Shown piece after piece: positions 12,201 to 22,400 of a stretch of 64,000 bases of DNA. The notes under the pieces were generated by a model. It saw only the letters and a program-made list of their open reading frames with translations. It searched no databases and was not told the origin of the DNA. Position 1 is the first letter of the stretch, and the number at the start of each line of letters is the position of its first letter. Source of the DNA: Rusavskia elegans (Eukaryota; Ascomycota; Lecanoromycetes; Teloschistales; Teloschistaceae); contig SAUG01000176.1 of NCBI GenBank assembly GCA_011316305.1, positions 1 through 64,000 on the forward strand. Reading direction: 5' to 3'. Position numbers and translations under genes: made by a program.

Positions 12201-13417
12201 AGACGTCGTTTCGATAATAAACTATAAAGAGATTAAAGATTTGGATAATAAATTTAAAAAAGGCGGAAAAGTTTAGGAAATAAAAATTTAAAAGAAATAC
12301 TATTATCTCTTCTAATAACTTGCTAAAAAATATAATAAAAATAGAGAAATGATTTAATAGCTTTAGATAAACTATATTAGAAAGATATACTAAAGTATAG
12401 TTAAAGTTATAGATAAAATTAAATACTATAAATCTAATTAAATAGACTAGAACGAAGAAATACCGGATCTAGTATTTAGCGTTTAATTTAGAAACGAAAA
12501 ATTCGATTAGTATCCGTTTTTATCGTTATAGAACGAAATAGTTACTAAAAAATATAATTTAGTAAAACTATTAAAGATACCGGAAATAATTTATAATATA
12601 AATATATATTCTAGAATATATAAAATTAGTAGTAAAAAAGTTTTTTACTAAACCTTTTTTAGAATCCTATATTTTCTATAGATTAAAAAAAGTCGAAATC
12701 TCTTAAAATTTAATCTAAATTATCTAAACTAAAACCAGGAATTAATTTAACGGACGCCTTTTACGCAGCTAGTATAAAATTAACGGAAGAGTAAAATATA
12801 ACCGGATTTTTAATTTTATTAAACCTGGAAAATACGCGATACTTCTAAATAATAAAAATACTTTTATATTTATTTAAAATACGATAATAAATAATAAAAC
12901 GTTTTTATTTACTAAAGAGTCGGCGGAAATCTAATTTCTAGACTAAACGCTTATTACGAATTTCCTTTTCGGAAACGAAAAAAAATATAATATAATAGCG
13001 AGCTTTAAAATATTTATTAAAAATACTCGCGATATTAGAACGAAGTTTATTTTTTTTTATTTTTAAAACGTTTCTCTGCGAGAGTTAGCGGAAATAAAGA
13101 AATAAAAGAAACGATATATAGGTAGTATTAGATATTAAAAGATTATACGATTTCTAAACCCGAGTATATTTACTATAAATATTACTACTAACTTCGACTT
13201 TATACTTTTTTAAAGGATTATAGATATATAGAGAATAAGAAAAAGATATTATAACTTCTTTCGACAAGATATAATAAAAAGATTTTAGTCGATTTTTTTT
13301 TCGAAAACGTATAATAAAGATATTAACGAAAGAAAGAAAAAGAAAAGAAAAAAAAAAACCCTTTTTATACCCCGCAGACGGATTTTACGCTAGATAAGAA
13401 ACGATATAAAGGGGGCT

Positions 13418-13848
13418 ATATTATATCTACGACTTTATAGAAGTTTTCTAGAAAAATTAGTTAAATAAATAAACCTAATTATCTATAGCCGCCTATAGCC
13501 GCTATAGCCGTTCCTTCTAATAGAACTTTTAGTAGATAGCCGCCTATCGGCTTTTACGGCTATTTTTACTATATATATTATTTATTATTTCTATAGATAG
13601 TTTCTTTTATTAGTCGTTAATATAATTATTAAATATATTTCTACTATTTTCTTTTTAATTACCTCGTAATAAAAATATTTTATAATATCGTAATTATATT
13701 TCTATAGCTATATAGAATTAGTTACGATAATCTATACTAGAATTCCTTTACTATTTAATAGTTCGGATTATATCCACGGCTGTAACTAGATTCGAATACA
13801 ACGCTTTCTGATATATAAAGACGTTATAATTAGTTTAGCGTTAATATT
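13418..13848 (+). repeat. LTR of element B, copy 2 (3' LTR)
   Basis: The core 13449-13828 is 380 bp, the same length as 831-1210. It contains the GCCGCCTATAGCCGCTATAG landmark shared with 2107-2131. Its outer edge is uncertain by about 20 bp. Confidence 0.75.
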
Positions 13849-14160
13849 CTATTTGTATTTTTCGGCTTTTTTTTTAAATTTACTAATAGCGCTTTAAATA
13901 AAGTCTACTATATTAGTAATATTTTACTACTTTCAGCTTTGCTGTAGATATATTAGTATTTAAATTCGTTAGCTAATAGAGTAAATTTAACGAACGGAAA
14001 AGAGTTTAGCGAGAGCTATAGATATTTACTAGAAAATTTAGTAAATTTAGATAAAGTAATATAATTTAGTAGAGAAAAAATTCGGATTCGCTAATAAAAT
14101 TAGTAAAACGCCAAATCGTATCTCGGACGCTAAAGATTTAGACGATATTCTGAACTTTTG

Positions 14161-15206
14161 GTGCCATCCTCCGTACAATAAAGTTCTTTTAGCATTTAAG
14201 CTTATTGATTGGCTGGAGCGGAAACATTCCGCTAGTAGGGCTAACTATCAGGGTCCGTGCGTCATCACCAACAACTTCCCTTTGAATATCTAATTCCTCA
14301 CGCCTATTGGTCAGAATTTGATCATTTTTGCTTCGTTTGAAAGGTCTCAATAAGCTCTTCCATTCATATGAGTTTTGGCCTATGAAGTCAGGGGCGCATT
14401 GCGTGCATGCAGTAGGAAGTTGCGGGCACTGGAATTGGGTGAGGCTTGGCGCCGGCCCGGTAGGGCTGGTAGGGCTGTCCAGGTCATACGGTCGCAATGT
14501 GTGGAGGTATTTTGCACGCGTGATGCCTCAACGCTTATTAGCCTAATATACATGCAATCTAGATGCATTCATAGAGCTCATTGAGCTCTTCAAACAGAGA
14601 CAGAGCGTAGCCAATTGTATTTGTTGGCGCAAAAGTTATTCCATGCAGAAGAATCGACCACTAAAAAAATCGGGTTTTGATGTTCCATCACGTGATAGAG
14701 AAAAAGATAAGGCGGGTAGTTATCAGTAATTGAGGAGCGAATCACTACTTACGAGGCTCGTTTGCCCGCGATTGAAGTAGAGTTATTCCGGGGCTCTCCA
14801 GGTATCGAACCCCCATCATTCGACCTGTCGATCATGCGCTCCTTATCGGTTATCACGGTTACTGACCTAATTCGCTGCAGCGAGCGCAATGCAGGTAGTG
14901 CAGTCGTGCCATTCTCCCGGGTGTCAACAGCGCATCTTGATTCCTAGAGGGGTCAAGAAATGACTAAGCGGTAATGTAAACCTCGACGTCTAGTGGGGTC
15001 TTGGAAAGGTTTCTGTATAGATGATGTCATCAAACATTAGCCCCTGAACCCCCGAATCTGAAATTGGGGCCGGGGCTGGGGCTGTGCCTGCCACAACCTC
15101 AACCTCTCTTCGACCCTTTTTCTTTCTACAGAAGGTATCGACCGTGACGCTGCCTATGGCCATCCTTCGGCGCAAGAGGGCGTTTTGTCTTTGTGGTGCT
15201 ATCCAA
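14161..15206. other. Intergenic, no supported gene
   Basis: Composition returns to normal here. I see only short overlapping frames with no recognisable product. On the minus strand at about 14800-14880 there is a sequence resembling parts of a tRNA-Arg (GATAAGG and a GGTTCGA-type box), but no matching acceptor stem, so I do not call a tRNA. Confidence 0.5.
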
Positions 15207-15556
15207 GGGTCTTGATAACCGTGCCCCCCTGCCAGGCTGCGCGTGCCCCCCTACACAAGCGAGGTTTCAGAAGGAATTTCAACCCCTTCCCAGTCGCTTT
15301 TAGTATTTAAAATTATATAGGAGTTAGGTTCGAAGATAAGTAGCTCGATACTCTTTTCTAGCTGCGATTAAGTATAGGTTTAGTATATAGTAAGCTGGTT
15401 AATCAGACGTCTTAAAAAATTCCGAGGCCGTAACTAAGATTTACCCCGCATTTAGACCCGGAACTTCGAAGTCCGACGCTGTACACCGTTTAATTGGCCG
15501 ATTAGGCGCAAAGGGGGCACGCGCAGCCTGGCAGGGGGGCACGGTTATCAAGACCC
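15207..15556. mobile_element. 350-bp non-autonomous TIR element (MITE-like, hAT-style TSD)
   Basis: Terminal inverted repeats of 44 bp at 15207-15250 and 15513-15556 are identical (44/44) and start GGGTCTTGATAACCG. Directly outside them are CTATCCAA (15199-15206) and CTATCGAA (15557-15564), a 7/8 match of the 8-bp length made by hAT transposases. The 262-bp interior is non-coding and AT/TA-rich, as if RIP had acted on it, while the GC-rich termini are untouched. The element carries no transposase and would depend on one encoded elsewhere. Confidence 0.75.
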
Positions 15557-15640
15557 CTATCGAATTGGGAGCATGACCTGTGGTAATCAGAACCTGATAC
15601 ATTGGGATGATCGACGAAGCGCGACGGCTTGCGTACAACT

Positions 15641-16849
15641 ATGTCGGAACAGGTAGTCAGATGTCCCCACGAAGGCAACCCCGACTTCTGGCCTGGGCAT
15701 CCGAATCGGTATCTACCTGCAATTAATCACTGCCACCGTCGCCAAGTACTTCCACCCCGAAGCAATTCCAGAAAACTTGACCGCCAATACCATCTTCCTA
15801 TTGGCTCTGTTCGCTGCGATTGCTACGGCGACGCTCGAATCTGAGCTTCGACCAGAGGAGATTACCATTCTCTTACAGCTCTGCTTTGGCTTCCTACTGT
15901 CTGTGCTCTCAATCCTCGGTGGACGTCCTGGTCCAGATTACCCTGAACGACATACTACCATTCCAGGGCCTCCGCGCATCGCTTCTTACCTCCGACTGAC
16001 GTTGACAACGGCTATCTGCACGTATGCTGTGTGGTTTTGGTTTCCCGGTAAAGATGAGATGGAGATATCCGGTTGTCCTAGCTACATGTTCCTCCTGACA
16101 AAAGTGAATATCTTCGGGGGTGTCCGTATCTTCTACCAAGTCCAGTTAGCCATCTTTATCATCCCTCTTGGTGGCTTATTCAGTTGGTATTCCTTTGTCC
16201 TCTTCTGGTATCATTTTTCGACATTGGTTGCATCATCAACATTCGCCGTCAATATCGCCCGCCGAGGTACGCAAAGGGAGAGTTGGCGGGAAATCATTAC
16301 CGGTGTTTTGACATTGGTCAAGACTGCCCCAAAGATCGCACTAGCAGTATGGTGGAAGAATGCTCATGGATCCAACTTGGACGGATCGACACAGTGCGAC
16401 AAGATGTCATGGATGCTCCGACTAGAAGATAGAAGCAAAGCCGCCCTCATTCGGAGTATGTCAAGTCGTACTATTGTACGGAGGTTCGCGACGATGAAAA
16501 TTATCAAGTCACTCTTCGCCTTGATATGTTTCTTCTGGACCGTCTTGTCCGTCGAATCTACATTAAGCTTCAACCGAATCAGTGGAGTTTACGATATTCG
16601 CTCCACGGGTCAATCAATTCCATTCGTCATCGGTTTGGTTAGGCTTCTCAGCTTATGTCATGGAATTGTCGTGCGGCATGCTGCTACCGAAGCCCAGAGG
16701 ATCATATTGGTGTGTAACATGTTAAGTTTTAATTCGTATCGATGCTGACCGTGTAGTAGAAGACATCTGGCACCGATGTAAATACTTGCCGTCAGCGGAA
16801 TCTAGATGTGGAGGCTTATACTTCTCGCGAGACTGACATGTCATTCTGA
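15641..16849 (+). pseudogene. Multi-pass membrane protein gene with a frameshift
   Basis: The start ATG at 15641 gives MSEQVVRCPHEGNPDF. Skipping one base (T at 15689) joins it to GLGIRIGIYLQLITATVAKY, a start typical of a fungal family of unknown membrane proteins. The frame then stays open to a splice-like GTGTGT at 16710, a 50-bp intron (16710-16759), and a short last exon ending TGA at 16849. About six hydrophobic helices follow one another, for example near 15785-15835, 15865-15920, 16000-16050, 16130-16210, 16490-16560 and 16620-16670. The single-base shift means a young pseudogene or a sequence error. No function can be assigned. The inverted-repeat element ends 84 bp upstream. Confidence 0.6.
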
Positions 16850-16958
16850 TGCAAAATACGAAAAAAGCCCGCACATATCTCTACCAAGGCATGGATATTG
16901 TCACCGACTTGATTGCCCAAATTCGTTGCACCAAGACATGCCTATGCAACCTCGATAG

Positions 16959-17631
16959 TTACTCTGATATCCCCGCAGATTTCACTTCCCTCCAAAGCCC
17001 AAGTTTGAGCGAAATCCATTCTTTCAGCCTTTCTCCACGACTCCGTTCTCTCAGCCACTCTTTTACCCACCCTTGCTCTTTCCCAACCTCCCCACAGTCG
17101 AAAACCAGCCGTTTAGGGCTCTCACCCTCGTAAGTTTCAAGTTCGACCTTTCCACTTCGTCATCAGTATGCAGGAAGTCTACATTGAACTTGGTCTTTGG
17201 GCTGGACTCACCGTAATGATGCGTCTGAATTTCCGGTTGGGATGAGGTAGTAACGGTTCTGACTCGCTAATGGAAGATTCTGAGGTCGCTTCTGACTTGC
17301 TGGAAGAAGATCCCGAGAGTGTTTTCAATGACATCTTATCCGATTCATCGATATCGAAGTCACTGTTGCTGTGGTATTCCTTTTCCCTACGCCAGTCGCC
17401 TATCACGGAAGCGTTGACGTGGGGTTCATTGGAGGAGGAGGGCAGATTCTCAGGATGCTGGTCTTGTATGCTGCAACTCGGGAGATCGTTTGTGGGAGTC
17501 GTGACGATGTTTTTGTGGTAGGAGCTTCGCTCGCAAGAGGCCTTGTGCGACTTTTGCACTGTTTCCTTACTAGGTTGGGTTTTTTGTTTTTCATTCGGTT
17601 CAACAATGTGCGTTTTGTATGGGAGAGGCAT
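16959..17631 (-). CDS. Two-exon orphan protein, 202 residues
   Basis: Exon 1 runs 17631-17212 and exon 2 17147-16959, with a 64-bp GTGAGT...AG intron (17148-17211) that keeps phase 0. The first 140 residues are polar and serine/acid-rich (SGSSSSKSEATSESSISESE) and probably disordered. The second exon is well structured in character: VELETYEGESPKRLVFDCGE, then a basic and tryptophan-rich end (KEWLRERS, EWISLKLGLWRE). I do not recognise the family. The clean join and the sensible C-terminus argue that it is real. Confidence 0.55.
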
Positions 17632-17954
17632 GATGTTTGATTTTTCCTCGTTTCGACACTTTAGCTTATGTCATCCGTGATTGTAGAAGGTAAGAGAATG
17701 GGAAGATGAAGACACTTACAGAAGGAATACCAGAAACCATTTGACTATTAAGTACTAGGGACACACCTCATCTACAAATGCCGAACTATAGAAGCGTGGT
17801 CAAAGTTTGCTAGGATGAAGTCGTTCGCAAATCAGGAGTCGAACAACGCAAATTGCCATGTCATCCTGATTGTTCGATGGGTTGTACCTGTTCAAAACCA
17901 AATTAAGGAGTACCTCTTCCTGCGCCATATCATATTGATACCTCTCTCATTCTT

Positions 17955-18144
17955 AGTTGATACAAAACAATACGGCAATGTCGCTGCCCGAGGGAATCTT
18001 ACGAAGGCTCTTGCCGCAACAAGTCATGTCCTCTTGACCGGTCAAGCCATCCTAGGGGAACGAGCCTTAGAGACGGCGAAGCGGGCGACTGCGGCGGGCT
18101 TGGACCTTTTTGGCAGGTTCTATAAAAGATGTGAAAGCCATTGA
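17955..18144 (+). CDS. Possible 3' exon of an unknown gene
   Basis: After a splice-acceptor-like TTCTTAG, a frame encodes about 63 residues (TKQYGNVAARGNLTKALAAT and GLDLFGRFYKRCES) with coding-like composition, ending at TGA 18144. Upstream the frame continues to an ATG at 17815, but that part looks less protein-like. I cannot find a convincing first exon or a family. It may be a gene fragment. Confidence 0.3.
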
Positions 18145-19425
18145 GAGGCACGTATCATCTTAGACAGTCATTCGAATGGCCAGAGGGAGTCACCAGTGTA
18201 TATTTGGGGTTTGGATCTCCTATCAGGAAGCCGTAGCCGAAGAGTACGACATCACTGCATGGCCTTCACTAGGCATGACCCAAGTACCCGAGCAGGGATC
18301 GAGCGAAGATCATCTTCGCTTCGAAATCATTTCAACAACAACTTAGCCCGCTCAACGGGGGATTGATTATTGAGTCAGTTTCGTAATAAGCAATATGTTC
18401 TGAATAATTCACGTTCTCGGTATCAACGCGAACCTCTCAAACACCACACATCTTCTATGTAAATCATCCCATGCCTTCAAATCGCTATGGGATAGTACTG
18501 TATAGGTGATGGCTCTTTTTGCATCCCCCCCTTTTACATCGCATCGTACCTCTCTCACCACCACCTGCAAAAACGCCGCAACCCCCTAATTCCCCGCCAG
18601 CCATACCTCCACACCCATCCCCTCTCTAATCCCAATATCTCCTCATTCCCGTCATTCGTCCAAGGAATTACGCTCGACCGCCTATTCTACCCTCAATGAG
18701 TATACATACCCACAGAAGGGCAGGTGATTACAAACCCGTACAATATGAAAGCAGCAACTTCACTTACATTCTCCTAACAATAATTCTCCACCAATGAATG
18801 GTCTGTGGTAACTCTGCTTTGCTGAAAGACACTTCGGCTAAATGTTCGGCTCGAATTTGATTGAACTTGTAGGCGAGCTTATAGTGTATGCTTGGTGATT
18901 CTGGTCCATTGGTTCCGCTGCTCTAAATCATTTGAGAATGACGGGATTGGGATTGGGTAGACGATGGAGGCTGAGCTTAGTATACGTGATATGTGCCCTC
19001 CTGAGCGTAATTTGCCTGGCTCGAAAGTCGATGTAGAAACCGTGGTAAGAAAGAGTTGGATACGGTTGGGGCTTTATTTATTAGACATGTGCGATCACTT
19101 CGGAGTTTCGTGGCGGCGTAGCCTCATAGCGTTATATTATATGCCCTTGCATTCGAAGCTAGTCATGGCAGCTCTTCGACTGCTAAGTACCGTATATCTC
19201 GCATCACCAAACTCGTCGTATCATGTCATATCACAGATCAATCGGAGAGGCGTACAATAACCGAGACGTCGATGAAGAATATCGTTAGAATGCTCTGACC
19301 TCACACAAGAGCTGCTGCTATAAAAGAAAGCGCATGTTCGAAAGAGTGAAAGAATTTGGATTGGCACAGGGGTACCAGGTGTATTACTATCTACTAGGTT
19401 TGACTTTCCCCTAAGCTCTGTTGCA
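18145..19425. other. Intergenic, nothing supported
   Basis: Nearly 1.3 kb without a convincing gene. A 98-codon frame at 18964-19260 has no recognisable feature. The stretch next to 19425 would hold the 3' untranslated region of the large gene that follows on the minus strand. Confidence 0.5.
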
Positions 19426-22400
19426 TCATACCTCACCGTCTCCAATCTCCGACATATCCTCAGCCACCACCTCGCCCTGTTCACCTGCTTCCCTAGCCTC
19501 TGGCTTGTCAAGTCTTCTACCTTGACAGAGCTCGCCCATCATAGTTTGTGAGAAGTCCTGTCCCTTGCGACGGACAGCAAGCCACTCTTGCATGAAGAGC
19601 AGCGGAGAGGGGGAAAAGGCTTCGATAGGCTTGTCGTCATCATCGCCGTTGGAGAACGGCATCTCTCGATCCAAATCCGCAGTGCTTGAGATAGGGACAG
19701 GTAAGCCTAAAACTTCGCATACCGCCGAGTGTTGTTTGTCATAGTCGAAGTACGTCCGCCCAGCGAAGATGCCAAGGTCTCGAACAAGCCATTCCGGAGC
19801 CCGCCAATTTGGAGGAAGCTGTGGGATGGCAAAGAAGTCGAGATCGTCAAACATCACCATGGCTTTGGTGATGGGTGCTGCGTAGCTGATAAGATGTGTG
19901 ACAGAAGGGATGGTATCACGTATCAGTGGTATCAACGCATTGGCTTCGTAGTCTGACACAATCAGCCCGGTATTTGTGGAAGCGCTCCACAGCACCCAAT
20001 TGACTGGACGTGAATATTCGTCGCGTGGTAGCCCCGAATGCTCAGGAACTACCGTGCTGCTGAAATCCTGTGTTATATAAAGCCCAGATCGTGTCGCACT
20101 GTCTGAGACCCCTAGTCGGCGGCCTACAGCTGTTTTCCGAAGCGCGACGAAGGCTTGAATACAAATGTGTGAGCCAGCAACAAGTCTGCCAGTCTCGGCA
20201 AACGATCTGACGTCTCGGTGTAGTGGCGGCTGGGACTCAGCCTGCGCATGATGTGGCTTCTTGACCTCCCGGACCGATTCAACCTCAATCGCCACCTCAC
20301 GCTCTTGCTCCACTTCTTGGTGGGCGAGTGCTTGCACTGTATCGCCTGTATTGCGGATTCCGGCTTTCAGACTATTGAGCCTCCTCACATATTCGGTGAT
20401 ATCTGCGTTACCGTTCGAGTCAATAGGGACCGCCTTAATCTTTCGATCTGGAGCATAAAGCTCCTCCAAGGAATATCTTTCTGGCTGCTCCAAGACTTTG
20501 AGATACGATCTCGACTCGTCGGCGTCGTATCCAGTGTCCTCGTAGCGTTGTGCGGCCACCCGGCGCCGACAGAATTCCAGGCCTTGTGAAACGTACAGTG
20601 GTTGCAGCTGTTCGATATTACAGCACGTTTGCTCCAAAAGCCATAATATGACGTCGTGAGAATCGATTGGTCCGTAGCGGCTTCCCTTGCGAGCATTGTA
20701 AATGCTTTGGTGGACCTCAGGTGGCGCAAAAAAGATTACAGACTGAGAGATAGCCAACTGTCGTAGTCGCATCGCAGCTGGTAAGATGATAATCAATACA
20801 AACATACAGAAACCATCGAATCTTTTGGGGGTCTACCTTGTACGGTGTGGTCCTTGGTTTGCATGACGCCTAATGTCAGTGCGGCGGTTGCCTGCGGAGG
20901 CATCTTCAAATCGACTCCACGGGTATGTGCTTCGTCCTGCAAGGTCCTTTACGTCAGCAAGGTTGCCACTCGGGTGACAAGAAGACAGCCAACATTGTCT
21001 GATAGACTTACAAGGTATACGACACAGACGCCAAGGTTGTCGAGGTAGGGCGAAGCAGCTAGAGGCTGGACTTTACCATCGCGATAAACGACGCGAGCAC
21101 GCTCATCTTCTCCAAAAAACACAGCAGCCTCGGCCTCTGTATCGATCTGTAACCAGGTCTTGGCCAGTGCTATATTGTCAAATTCTATTATCTGAGCTCC
21201 AGCATCAAGTAGCATGCGAATGCGCAAACTCTTGAGCATGTGGAGGAAGCCTGTCTCGCTGATTCTTTTGCCACGAGAATCACATGCCGGAAAATATCTC
21301 CTGTTCCTTGTTTGCAGGAGATACGTAAGTACTTCAGCATTGGTGTGTGACAAACCCGGCAAATCGTTCTGTAGAACGTTCATCGGTAACAAGGTCTTAT
21401 TGTCATTCGTACCACTGAATCCGACGGTCAAAGCGGTTGCAATCTCGCTGGCCGGTTTAGCAACAGCAGCCGTCTGTTTGTTTTCCTTCAGTACTTTATT
21501 ACTGTCGGTCTTGAGGGCTCGCAACGGTGTCGCAATGTCCCAACCTGTTATGAATACTGGACGTTAGCGTCTCAACAATTTAAACTCTTTACATAGCCAA
21601 ACCAACCCAAACTCTGAGCATGGCCCCAAGAAGGGGTACCTTGCGATATGTGGTGGTGGATGACATGGGAATGAGGACGTACCAGAGCTAACAAGCTTTC
21701 TATCAAAGGTCTTCGCGTGGCGCGGGAAAACAAAATGATTGAGGTAGAAATTGATAACAGCCATCTGAAATCGCAAATGGCTCCATAGCGCAGTGCACTG
21801 GGTCTTGTCATCAACGTTGATTGAGGCCCATGAGCTCAGATGTTCTGGGTATCTTTCTGCTTCTGAGGTCCAGGACTCAAACTCTCTGACTGGTTCGTCC
21901 GATTTTAGCAATAGCCCCAAGCTTTGCTGAAACTGAGCCAAGGTGAGACCCGTATTGTAGAAGCTCAAGCACGTCAGCATGATACTCACGTCAGGATGTC
22001 CAAACTCTGCTTGATCAGAAGGAATGCCTTTACTCCGAAAGGGAACAGCAACAGGATCTCGAAGAGGATGTATCCCATACTGGACATTCCACCTCTTGCT
22101 AAGGCCCATGAGTAGGATTTTATGTATCAGTAGACCACGCAACAGTAACAACTGTAGCCGAGTATCCTTCTTCTTCTTGAACACCTGCGCTACCGCCGTG
22201 GCGGTGGATTTGGCAAATTGCGCGTGATGTAGGAAGTCGGCGGCGAAGGCGAGCTCTTCCCGCGAGCACTCTTGGATTGGAAGCAAACCTCCATCGCCCC
22301 GAAGAATACTATCCGTAAGCCTCGCCATGAAGACGTCTTTGACACGTTGATCTAGGAAGTATACAATAGGGAAAGCACCAGGGATTCGATCGATAACCTC

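Larger units (their letters stand above)
2042..13848 (+). mobile_element. LTR retroelement B, gag-protease only, interrupted by element A
   Basis: The element is bounded by the LTRs at 2042-2490 and 13418-13848. Removing the nested element A (2722-11133) leaves about 3.4 kb: LTR, an internal region of about 2.5 kb, LTR. The internal part encodes a Ty3-type gag with a zinc knuckle and then a retropepsin-like stretch. From about 12.2 kb to the right LTR nothing coding is recognisable; there is no reverse transcriptase, RNase H or integrase. It resembles non-autonomous gag-bearing LTR elements. I found no convincing target-site duplication. All frames carry stops from RIP. Confidence 0.7.
1..14160. 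repeat. AT-rich, RIP-mutated transposon block
   Basis: The whole stretch is strongly AT-rich, is dominated by TA-containing words, and has no open frame of useful length on either strand. It changes to ordinary coding-like composition near 14.15 kb. Repeat copies inside it differ mostly by C/T or G/A changes, which is the pattern left by repeat-induced point mutation in Pezizomycotina. Retrotransposon protein motifs can still be read on the plus strand, but they are broken by TAA/TAG codons where CAA, CAG or TGG would be expected. Such blocks are normally heterochromatic; that last point is inference. Confidence 0.93.

Noticed and set aside
1..14160. Centromere or telomere-proximal sequence
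   Set aside because: The AT-richness is explained by RIP of identifiable retrotransposons; no telomeric repeats or satellite arrays are visible.
14790..14880. Minus-strand tRNA-Arg-like words (GATAAGG, GCATGA, GGGTTCGA)
   Set aside because: No acceptor stem and the T stem does not pair; at best a very old tRNA fragment.
20248..20589. Several plus-strand frames of 60-120 codons across 19.7-29.7 kb
   Set aside because: They are antisense shadows of the large DUF3638 gene, which is supported by domains and exact exon phasing.
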